DNA of 64,000 nucleotides from an uncultured Pelagibacteraceae bacterium (lineage in GTDB: Bacteria; Pseudomonadota; Alphaproteobacteria; Pelagibacterales; Pelagibacteraceae), in contig CACJVT010000006.1 in NCBI GenBank assembly GCA_902596925.1, positions 28,631 to 92,630 on the forward strand, read 5' to 3'. Positions 31,685-39,964 of this stretch are shown piece after piece. A program made the translations under genes and the position numbers. Position 1 is the first letter of the stretch; each line of letters opens with the position of its first letter. A model generated the notes under the pieces. That model made no database searches. It was given only the letters and a program-made list of their open reading frames with translations, and had not been told where the DNA came from.

Positions 31685-31992
31685 TGCTTCAAAGATTAAA
31701 AAAAAATTATTTTCTACTTATATCAGTTTTTCTGATCATATATTTTTTCTTTAATCTCTTGTCGGGTGAAAGAGGATTAATTTCATATTATGAAAAAAAA
31801 CAAATCCTAAACGATTTAAAAATTAAGGAATTATCATTAAAAAATCAGATAAATGACTTGGATTTTAAGAATTCGTTATTAAGTGACAATCTAGATCTTG
31901 ATTATATTGAGACATTAATTAGAGAGAGGTTCTTATTTGGAAAAAAAAATGAAAAAATTTATATTATAAAAAAACATGACGCAAAAAATTAA
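31684..31992 (+). CDS. ftsB: Septum formation initiator FtsB/DivIC family
   Basis: 102 residues: one membrane helix (about 10-26), the [15 protein letters not shown] motif and a coiled coil (about 37-70), then [10 protein letters not shown], all typical of FtsB/DivIC. It links FtsL and FtsQ in the divisome. Location directly after eno is the classic alphaproteobacterial order. Its end overlaps lipA by 17 bases; the pyruvate dehydrogenase genes that usually follow are absent. Confidence 0.88.
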   Translation: MLQRLKKNYFLLISVFLIIYFFFNLLSGERGLISYYEKKQILNDLKIKELSLKNQINDLDFKNSLLSDNLDLDYIETLIRERFLFGKKNEKIYIIKKHDAKN

Positions 31993-32908
31993 ACCTAGGC
32001 ACCCTGAAAAAATAAACAATCCAATTAATCCAATTAAAAAAAAACCTGATTGGATTAGATCTAAACTGAATAATAGTAAAGAATTTTTTTTAACAAAAAC
32101 AATTGTAAATAAAAATAATCTTGTAACTGTTTGTCAGGAAGCAAATTGCCCAAATATAACTGAGTGTTGGAGTAAAAGACATGCAACTTTTATGATAATG
32201 GGTGATACGTGTACAAGAGCATGTGCTTTTTGTGATGTAAAAACTGGTAAACCAGAAAAATTAGATAAGCTAGAACCAATTAAAATATCGCAAGCTGTTA
32301 AAAAATTAGATTTAAAACACGTTGTAATCACATCAGTTGATAGAGATGATTTAGACGATGGTGGTTCAAATCATTTTTACGAGGTTATAAACCAAACAAG
32401 AAAAACTAATCCAAATACAACTATAGAAGTTTTAACGCCTGATTTTTTAAGAAAAGGTGATGCTTACAAAAGAGTATTAGAAGCTAATCCTGATGTTTTT
32501 AATCACAATATTGAGACTGTACCTAGTCTATATTTAAAAGTTAGACCAGGTTCAAGATATTTTGCATCTCTTGAGCTTTTAAAAAATGCAAAAAAAATGA
32601 ACAAGAAGGTTTTTACTAAATCTGGAATAATGGTTGGTTTAGGTGAGACGAGAGACGAAATTTTACAAGTAATGGATGATTTAAAATCTGCTGATGTAGA
32701 TTTTTTAACAATTGGACAATACTTACAACCATCTGTAAAACATTTTCCATTAGATCGATATTATAAACCTGAGGAGTTTAAAGAATTGGGTGATATTGCA
32801 AAAGCAAAGGGTTTTTTATTAGTTTCTTCATCTCCTTTAACAAGATCTTCATATCATGCTGATGAAGACTTCGCTAAACTTCAACAAAATAGATTAAACA
32901 GTCATTAA
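31976..32908 (+). CDS. lipA: Lipoyl synthase
   Basis: 310 residues, radical SAM. Auxiliary cluster cysteines in [13 protein letters not shown] (about 45-57), the radical SAM motif [10 protein letters not shown] (about 73-82), [19 protein letters not shown] and the C-terminal Ser ligand in [12 protein letters not shown]. Inserts sulfur into octanoyl chains on 2-oxoacid dehydrogenases and GcvH. ATG lies inside the end of ftsB; the stop overlaps the ratA start by one base. Confidence 0.98.
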   Translation: MTQKIKPRHPEKINNPINPIKKKPDWIRSKLNNSKEFFLTKTIVNKNNLVTVCQEANCPNITECWSKRHATFMIMGDTCTRACAFCDVKTGKPEKLDKLEPIKISQAVKKLDLKHVVITSVDRDDLDDGGSNHFYEVINQTRKTNPNTTIEVLTPDFLRKGDAYKRVLEANPDVFNHNIETVPSLYLKVRPGSRYFASLELLKNAKKMNKKVFTKSGIMVGLGETRDEILQVMDDLKSADVDFLTIGQYLQPSVKHFPLDRYYKPEEFKELGDIAKAKGFLLVSSSPLTRSSYHADEDFAKLQQNRLNSH

Positions 32909-33366
32909 TGCCAAAAGCTTCAGTTAAGCGATTAATTGAATGTAAAAAAAAAGATTTAATTGATTTAGTTTTGGATATTGAAAAATATCCAGAATTTGTT
33001 CCATTCTGTTTCGGCGCAAAAATATATGAAAATAAAAATGAAGGTGATTTAACAAAAATAATTGCAGACTTAACAATAGGAAAAGGACCGTTTAAAGACA
33101 CTTATAAAAGTGATGTAGTTTTTGATAGAAAGAAAGACTCAATTTTTGTTAAGAATATAGAAGGACCTTTAAATCATTTATCCAACAATTGGATTTTTGT
33201 TGATAAAGAGAATGGAATTACTGAAGTAACTTTTGATATTGATTTTGAAATTAAAAATAAATTTTTAAATTCATTAATGATTGTATCTTTTCAATTTGGA
33301 TTAGAGAAAATAGCTGATGCATTTCAAAACAGGGCTGAGCAGTTATTTAGCAGCTCTAAGAAGTAG
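32908..33366 (+). CDS. ratA: RatA/COQ10 family START-domain protein
   Basis: 152 residues. LVLDIEKYPEFVPFC (about 21-35) and the later FQFGLEKIADAFQNRAEQLF helix are typical of the RatA/Coq10 polyketide cyclase-like family. Homologs bind ubiquinone and support respiration (COQ10) or were reported to interfere with ribosome association (RatA). Adjacent to lipA in most alphaproteobacteria. The end overlaps the convergent cinA-type gene by 24 bases. Confidence 0.88.
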   Translation: MPKASVKRLIECKKKDLIDLVLDIEKYPEFVPFCFGAKIYENKNEGDLTKIIADLTIGKGPFKDTYKSDVVFDRKKDSIFVKNIEGPLNHLSNNWIFVDKENGITEVTFDIDFEIKNKFLNSLMIVSFQFGLEKIADAFQNRAEQLFSSSKK

Positions 33367-33804
33367 ATTTAGGGCTGTTTTTACAGTAGCTTTTCGGATT
33401 GAGGATCTTTTTTTACTTTTGAATAAAAATTTATTTATCTCGATTTTAGCTCCTTTTTTAACTCCAATATAAACTAAGCCAACAGGCTTTTTTTTGGTGC
33501 CACCTCTGGGTCCCGCAATTCCGGTAATCGAAACATTAATATTGGCTTTTGAGATTTTAGATAAATTATTAACCATTGCATAGCAACATTCATAGCTAAC
33601 AGCACCATATTTTTTGATAATTTTTTTATTTACTTTTAAAATCTTTATTTTTGCTTGATTAGAGTAGGTGACCAAACCTAGATTGAATATTTTAGATGCA
33701 CCACTAATTGAAGTGATAGCAGAAGCTAATAATCCTCCTGTGCAAGACTCAGCTACTGATATTTTAACTTTTTTTCTAATTAATTGCTTGATTAATAATT
33801 TCAT
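33343..33804 (-). CDS. pncC: Nicotinamide-nucleotide amidase (CinA C-terminal domain)
   Basis: 153 residues, the CinA_C domain alone: SVAESCTGGLLASAITSISGAS (about 17-38), GLVTYSNQAK, and SITGIAGPRGGTKKKPVGLVYIGV (start about 91). Deamidates nicotinamide mononucleotide in NAD recycling. No N-terminal molybdopterin-like domain, which is normal for stand-alone PncC. Overlaps pgpA by four bases; convergent overlap with ratA. Confidence 0.93.
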   Translation of the reverse strand: MKLLIKQLIRKKVKISVAESCTGGLLASAITSISGASKIFNLGLVTYSNQAKIKILKVNKKIIKKYGAVSYECCYAMVNNLSKISKANINVSITGIAGPRGGTKKKPVGLVYIGVKKGAKIEINKFLFKSKKRSSIRKATVKTALNLLLRAAK

Positions 33805-34307
33805 CTCACAAAATAACTACTTAAAACCATAAAACAAATTAAAGATAAAACAACATAAATTCCTGCAATTACATCATCCATAATTACGCCAAAACTATTT
33901 TTAAAGTTTTTGTCAAAAAAATTTACGGGAAATGGTTTTGCAATATCAAAAAATCTGAATAAGGCAAAACAAATACCATAAAAAATTAATGCTTCATTTG
34001 GTGATTTTTCTGTACCATGTGAAATTTCATAAAGATAAATCGGTATTGATTGACCAATAAATTCATCGATAATTACTTCTTTGGGATCTTTATTTTCATT
34101 ATCTTTGATATGATGTGCCACAGCAGAAAAAGATAAAATGAAAATAACTACTAATAATATTAATATTAAGTTTGAAGATAAATTAAATACGTGGAAAAAA
34201 AGATAAAGAATAATTACTGTAGCTAATGATCCAAAAGTACCTGGAATTTTTGGAATTTTACCTAAACCTAACATTGTTACAAACAAAGTATTAATAGTTT
34301 TAATCAT
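33801..34307 (-). CDS. pgpA: Phosphatidylglycerophosphatase A
   Basis: 168 residues with several membrane helices. LGLGKIPKIPGTFGSLATV (about 14-32), IDEFIGQSIPIY (about 80-91), FALFRFFDIAKPFPVNFFDK and GVIMDDVIAGIYVV (about 138-151) are the PgpA motifs. Dephosphorylates PGP to phosphatidylglycerol, downstream of CdsA. Overlaps ispDF by 8 bases. Confidence 0.96.
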   Translation of the reverse strand: MIKTINTLFVTMLGLGKIPKIPGTFGSLATVIILYLFFHVFNLSSNLILILLVVIFILSFSAVAHHIKDNENKDPKEVIIDEFIGQSIPIYLYEISHGTEKSPNEALIFYGICFALFRFFDIAKPFPVNFFDKNFKNSFGVIMDDVIAGIYVVLSLICFMVLSSYFVR

Positions 34308-35406
34308 ATTTTGTTATTGAAATTATAACTTCACATGCAATGGCTTTTTCTTTTCCAATCAAACCAAGTTTTTCAACTGTTTTACCCTTTAAATTTATAA
34401 GATCTTTTCTCAACATCATTAGTTTAGAGACAGAATTAATTATTAGATCTCTGTATTTTGATACTTTTGGTTGTTCACAAATCAAATTAATATCTAAATT
34501 ATTTATAAAAAAATTTGATTTATAAAGACTTTCAACAACTGGTTTCAATATTTTTGGAGACCTAATATTTTTATATTTTTTTGTGTTTGGAAAAAAAGAT
34601 CCAATATCTTTATTTCTCATTGCACCTAAGATCGAATCTATGATTGAATGCAAAATTACGTCTCCATCTGAATGTCCTTTCAATCCCGAGTGAAATGGTA
34701 TTTTAGCACCACCTAAATAAAGTTTCTTTTTTTTAATTAATCTATGAATGTCAAAACCAATTCCAAAGTAAGTTTTTGCTAATTTTATATCACTTCTAAA
34801 AGTGATTTTATTATTAGTATTTTCTCCTTTTATAAATTTAATTTTTAGATTTTTATTGACGAATAAAGTTGCCTCATCTGTAATTTTATTTTTTTCATTA
34901 ATTGCAAGTTCGTATAAACTTTTAAACTTAAATGCTTGTGGTGTTTGAGTAAGATAAGTATTTTCTCTATTGAGATTGTATAATTCATTTTTGACTCTAT
35001 ATTTTATTGTATCTTTAGAGTTAATATATGGAATTACAGCTATATTTCTTTTTAAATGACCTAATAATTTTTTTAAAATTTTGATTGAAAAATCGGGTCT
35101 AGCAGCATCATGTATAAGAATATTATTTGGTTTATACTTTTTTAAATATTTTAATGCTATTAAAGAGGAGTCAGATCTTTCTTTACCTCCCCTTATTACT
35201 TTGACTGAATTGTGGGTCTTCTTTTTTTTAAAATGATTAATATTATTAGTGACAACTAAAATCTTTTTAAAAAGCTTTGAATTGACTGATTTTTCAATTG
35301 AGTGATCTATAATTTCTTTATTTTTATAATTAAAGAATTGTTTAGGTAATTTATTATGAAATCTCTTACTTTTTCCAGCAGCTAATATTACAAAATAGTT
35401 GTTCAT
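34300..35406 (-). CDS. ispDF: Bifunctional IspD/IspF (MEP cytidylyltransferase / MEcPP synthase)
   Basis: 368 residues. IspD half (1-about 210): VILAAGKSKRFHNKLPKQF, VIRGGKERSDSSLIAL, ILIHDAARP, TQTPQAF and ITDEATLF. IspF half: FGIGFDIHRL (start about 214), GHSDGDVILHSIIDSILGA, DIGSFFPN and the C-terminal EKLGLIGKEKAIACEVII. It catalyses two steps of the MEP pathway begun by dxr in this window. The fusion is characteristic of alphaproteobacteria and epsilonproteobacteria. Divergent from ntrY across 26 bases. Confidence 0.97.
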   Translation of the reverse strand: MNNYFVILAAGKSKRFHNKLPKQFFNYKNKEIIDHSIEKSVNSKLFKKILVVTNNINHFKKKKTHNSVKVIRGGKERSDSSLIALKYLKKYKPNNILIHDAARPDFSIKILKKLLGHLKRNIAVIPYINSKDTIKYRVKNELYNLNRENTYLTQTPQAFKFKSLYELAINEKNKITDEATLFVNKNLKIKFIKGENTNNKITFRSDIKLAKTYFGIGFDIHRLIKKKKLYLGGAKIPFHSGLKGHSDGDVILHSIIDSILGAMRNKDIGSFFPNTKKYKNIRSPKILKPVVESLYKSNFFINNLDINLICEQPKVSKYRDLIINSVSKLMMLRKDLINLKGKTVEKLGLIGKEKAIACEVIISITKYD

Positions 35407-35432
35407 TCCTTTAAATGCTATAATTCTTAAAT

Positions 35433-37211
35433 ATGTTTGAATTTTTGAAAAAAAATATTTTCATAATTATTCTATCTAGTATCACATTATTTTTAGGATT
35501 TTTAACTTTTTTAACATTCATAGATAGAAGTTTTATTGAATTAAACCAAAATAATTTACAATATTTATTAATTGTAAATATTTTATTACTTTTATCATTA
35601 TTTGTATTCATTTTTTTAGAGGTAAAAAAATCAATTCGAAATGATATTGATAAAGATGGTTTAAAATCAAATAAAAAATATATTACTTATTTTTCACTCT
35701 TCACTTTAATTCCTTCAACATTGATTTCAATTTTTTCACTTTTTTTGTTTTCTTTTGCGCTTGAAAAATATTTTGATAAAAAAGTTACCACAGTTGTAAA
35801 TAATTCTTATGAACTTGCAAAAAGTTATGTAGAGGAAGTAAGAAATAAGATTGAGTCTGATATTATATTAATTGCTTTTGACACCAACAAAAGTTCCAAA
35901 TTTTTAAATGATAACAATAAAGAATATATAAGATTTTTAAAAACTCAAAAATTGATTAGGGACATAGATGAAATACATATTATTGATCAAAATAAAAAAT
36001 TATTATTCACCAACTTAAATGATCGTACAAAATATATTCCTCCGATAGATAAAACACTTAAACTTGTATTAGATGATGATAGACCACTTAAAATTATTAA
36101 TGCTCCTGAAAATATCTCGGCTGCAATAATGAGACTTCAAGCTTTTGAAAATAGATTTTTATATGTTGTAAAATACCTTGATAAAGACATATCAAAATAT
36201 TTGAATGAATCTCAAGAGGCAATCAATTTTTATTATACAGTTGAGGAAAGAAGCACAGGTATAAAAATTTCTTTTGCAATAATATATATTATTATTGTTA
36301 CTCTTTTACTATTTATATCAATTACTATTGCCATTAGATTTTCTTCAAGATTTTTTAGGTCTATAAATAATCTAATTTATGCATCTACAGCGATAGGAGA
36401 GGGTGATTTAACCACAAAAGTTCCTGAAATAAAAACAGACAAAGATTTGGAAATTTTAAATAAAAATTTTAACTCAATGATTGTCAGACTAAAAAATCAG
36501 CAGGACAAATTGATTATTAATGAGAGATATGAAGCTTGGGGTAATCTTGCAAGAAAATTAGCTCATGAAATTAAAAACCCTCTTACCCCAATTCAATTAT
36601 CAATTGATAGAATTAAAGAAAAATATATTCAACAAGTTGATGAAAATGAGAAAGATAATTTCGAGGAAAATTTAAAAATTATAAACAATCAAATTAAACA
36701 AATTGGTAATTTGGTAAACGAATTTTCTGATTTTGCCAGAATGCCGAAACCAATTTTAAAAAATAATGATTTAATAAAAATAATTAATGAAAATATTAAA
36801 TTATTAACAGAAATAGATCCAACAATAAAAATTGATTTAATGAATAATAAATCTTCAATTTTATTAGAATGCGATAAGGAACAAATAAGTAGAGTGATAT
36901 TTAATTTAATCAAAAACTCTATTGAAAGTATCCAACAAAAAGCTGAAAATACAAGTAATTTCGATAAAATTATTACTATTGAAATTTTTGAGAGAAATAA
37001 CCAAATTTATATTATAATTATCGATAGTGGGTTAGGCTTTGAAAATATAAAAAATAACATTAAAGATATTTTAAACCCTTACTTTACTACAAAAAAAAAG
37101 GGTACAGGATTAGGTCTTTCGATAGTAAATAAAATTATTAATGATCATAATGGTGAAATAAATTTTGTCTCAATTCCAAATGGAGCAAAAATAGAAATTA
37201 GATTTAATTAA
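35433..37211 (+). CDS. ntrY: Sensor histidine kinase NtrY
   Basis: 592 residues. Several N-terminal membrane helices (about 8-30, 42-62, 85-110), a periplasmic sensor region, a helix at about 280-305, HAMP (about 305-355), HisKA with phospho-acceptor His378 in AHEIKNPLTPIQLS, and an HATPase domain with NLIKNSIES, DSGLGF and TGLGLSIV. NtrYX responds to nitrogen or redox state in other alphaproteobacteria. HAMP runs straight into the kinase core; the PAS domain usual between them is missing, so it is about 150 residues short. Upstream ntrBC and dusB are absent. Confidence 0.95.
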   Translation: MFEFLKKNIFIIILSSITLFLGFLTFLTFIDRSFIELNQNNLQYLLIVNILLLLSLFVFIFLEVKKSIRNDIDKDGLKSNKKYITYFSLFTLIPSTLISIFSLFLFSFALEKYFDKKVTTVVNNSYELAKSYVEEVRNKIESDIILIAFDTNKSSKFLNDNNKEYIRFLKTQKLIRDIDEIHIIDQNKKLLFTNLNDRTKYIPPIDKTLKLVLDDDRPLKIINAPENISAAIMRLQAFENRFLYVVKYLDKDISKYLNESQEAINFYYTVEERSTGIKISFAIIYIIIVTLLLFISITIAIRFSSRFFRSINNLIYASTAIGEGDLTTKVPEIKTDKDLEILNKNFNSMIVRLKNQQDKLIINERYEAWGNLARKLAHEIKNPLTPIQLSIDRIKEKYIQQVDENEKDNFEENLKIINNQIKQIGNLVNEFSDFARMPKPILKNNDLIKIINENIKLLTEIDPTIKIDLMNNKSSILLECDKEQISRVIFNLIKNSIESIQQKAENTSNFDKIITIEIFERNNQIYIIIIDSGLGFENIKNNIKDILNPYFTTKKKGTGLGLSIVNKIINDHNGEINFVSIPNGAKIEIRFN

Positions 37212-38567
37212 ATGAGTATAGAAATATTAATTGTTGATGATAATTCAGATATAAGAAATATTCTAAATGATCTGATTACTGATGCAGGATATCAAACGAG
37301 ATTAGCAGCAAACTATAATCAAGCGTTAAATGAAATTGACAAAAAGATGCCGGATGTTGCAATACTTGATGTTAAATTAGATAAAGGTGATAATGACGGT
37401 ATTCAACTTTTGACACACATAAAATCTAAGAATACAGATGTGCCTGTAATTATGATTTCAGGACACGCAAATATTGAAATGGCAGTAAATTCATTAAAAC
37501 ATGGAGCATTTGAATTTGTTGAAAAACCTTTTGATAAAAACAGATTATTAAATTTTATAAGTAGAGCTGTTGAGAATTTAAACTTAAAGACACAAAATAA
37601 AGAATACGAAAATAAACTTTTTTCTTCTTATGAATTGATTGGTGAAAGTAAGAATATTGTTAATATAAAAGATCAAATTGATAAAATTTCTGTTACTGAA
37701 AGTAGAATTTTCATTAATGGCCCCTCAGGTTCTGGTAAAGAATTGATTGCTCGAAAAATACATAAAAATTCAAAAAGAAAAAATAAACCTTTTGTTATTA
37801 TTAATGGTGCTTTACTTGATAATAATAAATATGATTTAGAGTTATTTGGCGAAGAAAAGAGTGATGGTTCTATATCTTATGGAGCATTAGAAAAAGCAAA
37901 TAATGGAACTCTTCTGGTAGATCAAGTGTCTGAAATACCTCTATCAATTCAATCAAAAATTTTGAGGGTTTTAACAGATCAGAAATTTAAAAGAGTAAAT
38001 GGTAATAATGATATTAATGTTGATGTTAGGTTAATTTGCTCATCTAGTAAAGATTTAAAACAAGAGATTGAATTAGGAAATTTTAGAGAAGATTTATTTC
38101 ATAGATTAAATGTATTTGAAATTAATATTAAACCTTTAAGTGAGAGAATTTCAGATATACCATTACTTATAAAGTATTTCTCAAATAAAATTTCCAAAAG
38201 TTATAATATCAAAAATTTAGAAATTGATGAAAATAATAGTTATATTTTAAATCATAATTGGCATGGTAATGTAAGAGAGTTAAGAAATTTAATTGAGAGA
38301 ATTGCAATATTACAACCTGATACACAGGAAAAAATTTCTAACATTATTAAGGAGTCTTTAAAATCTGGAGTTATTAATAGTAAATTTAGTGAAAATAGTT
38401 TGTCCGTACCTCTAAAAGAGGCTAGAGAAAAATTTGAAAAAGAGTATTTAAGTCTTCAGTTGAAAAAGTTTAATGGGAATATATCAAAAACAGCTACTTT
38501 TGTTGGCATGGAAAGAAGTGCCCTTCATAGAAAACTTAAGGGTCTAGGAATAAAAGAATTTAACTAA
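37212..38567 (+). CDS. ntrX: Response regulator NtrX, sigma-54 loop lost
   Basis: 451 residues. Receiver domain with Asp53 and Lys105, an AAA+ domain with Walker A GPSGSGKE (170-177), and a Fis-type helix-turn-helix at the end (NISKTATFVGMERSALHRKLK). Where sigma-54 activators have GAFTGA, it reads EEKSDGSISYGAL (214-226), and Walker B is LLVDQ (234-238) in place of a terminal Asp-Glu pair. The arginine-finger region FREDLFHRLN is kept. It can probably bind DNA and receive phosphate but not drive sigma-54 transcription. Follows ntrY directly. Confidence 0.95.
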   Translation: MSIEILIVDDNSDIRNILNDLITDAGYQTRLAANYNQALNEIDKKMPDVAILDVKLDKGDNDGIQLLTHIKSKNTDVPVIMISGHANIEMAVNSLKHGAFEFVEKPFDKNRLLNFISRAVENLNLKTQNKEYENKLFSSYELIGESKNIVNIKDQIDKISVTESRIFINGPSGSGKELIARKIHKNSKRKNKPFVIINGALLDNNKYDLELFGEEKSDGSISYGALEKANNGTLLVDQVSEIPLSIQSKILRVLTDQKFKRVNGNNDINVDVRLICSSSKDLKQEIELGNFREDLFHRLNVFEINIKPLSERISDIPLLIKYFSNKISKSYNIKNLEIDENNSYILNHNWHGNVRELRNLIERIAILQPDTQEKISNIIKESLKSGVINSKFSENSLSVPLKEAREKFEKEYLSLQLKKFNGNISKTATFVGMERSALHRKLKGLGIKEFN

Positions 38568-38568
38568 A

Positions 38569-39960
38569 ATGAATATTATAATTTGTGGTGCTGGAAGGGT
38601 AGGTTTCACTATTGCTAAACTACTCAGTGAACAGGGTCATTCTATTACTGTAATTGATCAATCAAGCGAGGATATACAAAAAATTAATGACTCACTTGAT
38701 GTAAAAGCAATAGTTGGTAAAGCAACCTATCCATCAATACTTGAGAAAGCTAATGCTGCTGAAACTGATATGATAATAGCTGTTACTAGAAATGATGAAA
38801 TTAATATGTTAATTTGTCAAATAGCTTTCTCTATTTTTAACATTCCAAAAAAAATCGCTAGAATAAGATCTCAAGATTATTTAAATCCAAGATTTACTAG
38901 AGTGTACAATAAAGAAAATTTACCAATTGACGTAATAATTTCACCAGAAATTGAAATCGCAAGATCAATACAAAGAAAATTGGAGGCCCCAGGAGCTTTA
39001 GATAGCGTCCCATTTGCAGAAAATCAAATCAGGCTTTTAGAAATATTAATAAAAGGTAATTGTAAATTAATTGGTTTAAAACTTAATGAATTAACAAACA
39101 AATTTCCAAATTTGGATGCAAATATAATTGCGATAATTAGAGAGGATAAATCTTTTATTCCAAAGAAAACTGATCAAGTGAAAGAAAATGACAAAATTTA
39201 TGTAATAATTAATTCTTCACAAATGGCAGAAACTTTAGAGGCATTTGGGCATTCAGAAAAAATATCTAAAAAAATTTTGATTATTGGAGGTGGAAATATT
39301 GGTTTTAACCTCGCTAAAAATATTGAAGATACACTAGAAGGTGTGAGAGTAAAAATTGTAGAAAAAGACAAATTACGATCTGAGTACTTAGCAAATGAAT
39401 TAAATAACACAATTGTAATAAATGGAAATGGATTAGATGAAGAAGTTTTATCTGAGGCAAATTTAGATGAGGCAGAAACTGTTCTAGCTCTTACAAATGA
39501 TGATGAAGATAATTTAATGGTTAGTGTTCTTGTTGAAAAATTTGCTAAAGACCAAAAAGATATTGACGATAAAAGAACAATGGCTTTAATTAATAAACCT
39601 AACTATTCTCTTTTACAATCATCTTTGAAAATTGATGATTTAATCGATCCTAGAATGAATACAGTTTCAAGTATTCTAAAACATATACACAAAGGAACCA
39701 TTGAAAATGCTTATACAATATCAAATGGTGAGTATGAGGTAATAGAAGCAGAAATAATTGAGTCTTCAGAACTTATAAATAAAGAATTAAAAAATTCAAA
39801 TTTACCAGAAGAAATAAGAATTGGAGCAGTCCTTCGAAATAAGAAAGTAATTATACCAAAATCTGATTTTGTTTTTCAAAAAGATGATCAAATTGTATTA
39901 ATTGTGAAAAAAGACACAGTTGGAGTTGTCGAAAATCTTTTCAGACTAAGCTCTGTTTAA
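38569..39960 (+). CDS. trkA: Potassium uptake regulatory protein TrkA
   Basis: 463 residues with two RCK units: IIICGAGRVGFTIAKLLSEQGHSITVID (start 3) and ILIIGGGNIGFNLAKNIED (start about 236), each a Rossmann NAD(H)-binding fold followed by a TrkA-C domain. It is the cytoplasmic gating ring for TrkH, 4 bases downstream. The ntrX-trkA order is conserved in alphaproteobacteria. Confidence 0.97.
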   Translation: MNIIICGAGRVGFTIAKLLSEQGHSITVIDQSSEDIQKINDSLDVKAIVGKATYPSILEKANAAETDMIIAVTRNDEINMLICQIAFSIFNIPKKIARIRSQDYLNPRFTRVYNKENLPIDVIISPEIEIARSIQRKLEAPGALDSVPFAENQIRLLEILIKGNCKLIGLKLNELTNKFPNLDANIIAIIREDKSFIPKKTDQVKENDKIYVIINSSQMAETLEAFGHSEKISKKILIIGGGNIGFNLAKNIEDTLEGVRVKIVEKDKLRSEYLANELNNTIVINGNGLDEEVLSEANLDEAETVLALTNDDEDNLMVSVLVEKFAKDQKDIDDKRTMALINKPNYSLLQSSLKIDDLIDPRMNTVSSILKHIHKGTIENAYTISNGEYEVIEAEIIESSELINKELKNSNLPEEIRIGAVLRNKKVIIPKSDFVFQKDDQIVLIVKKDTVGVVENLFRLSSV

Positions 39961-39964
39961 TCAA

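Noticed and set aside
33290-33370. Hairpin at the overlapping ends of ratA and cinA (GAGC...GCTC).
   Set aside because: Only a 4-bp stem with a 12-base loop inside two coding regions; not enough to call a terminator.
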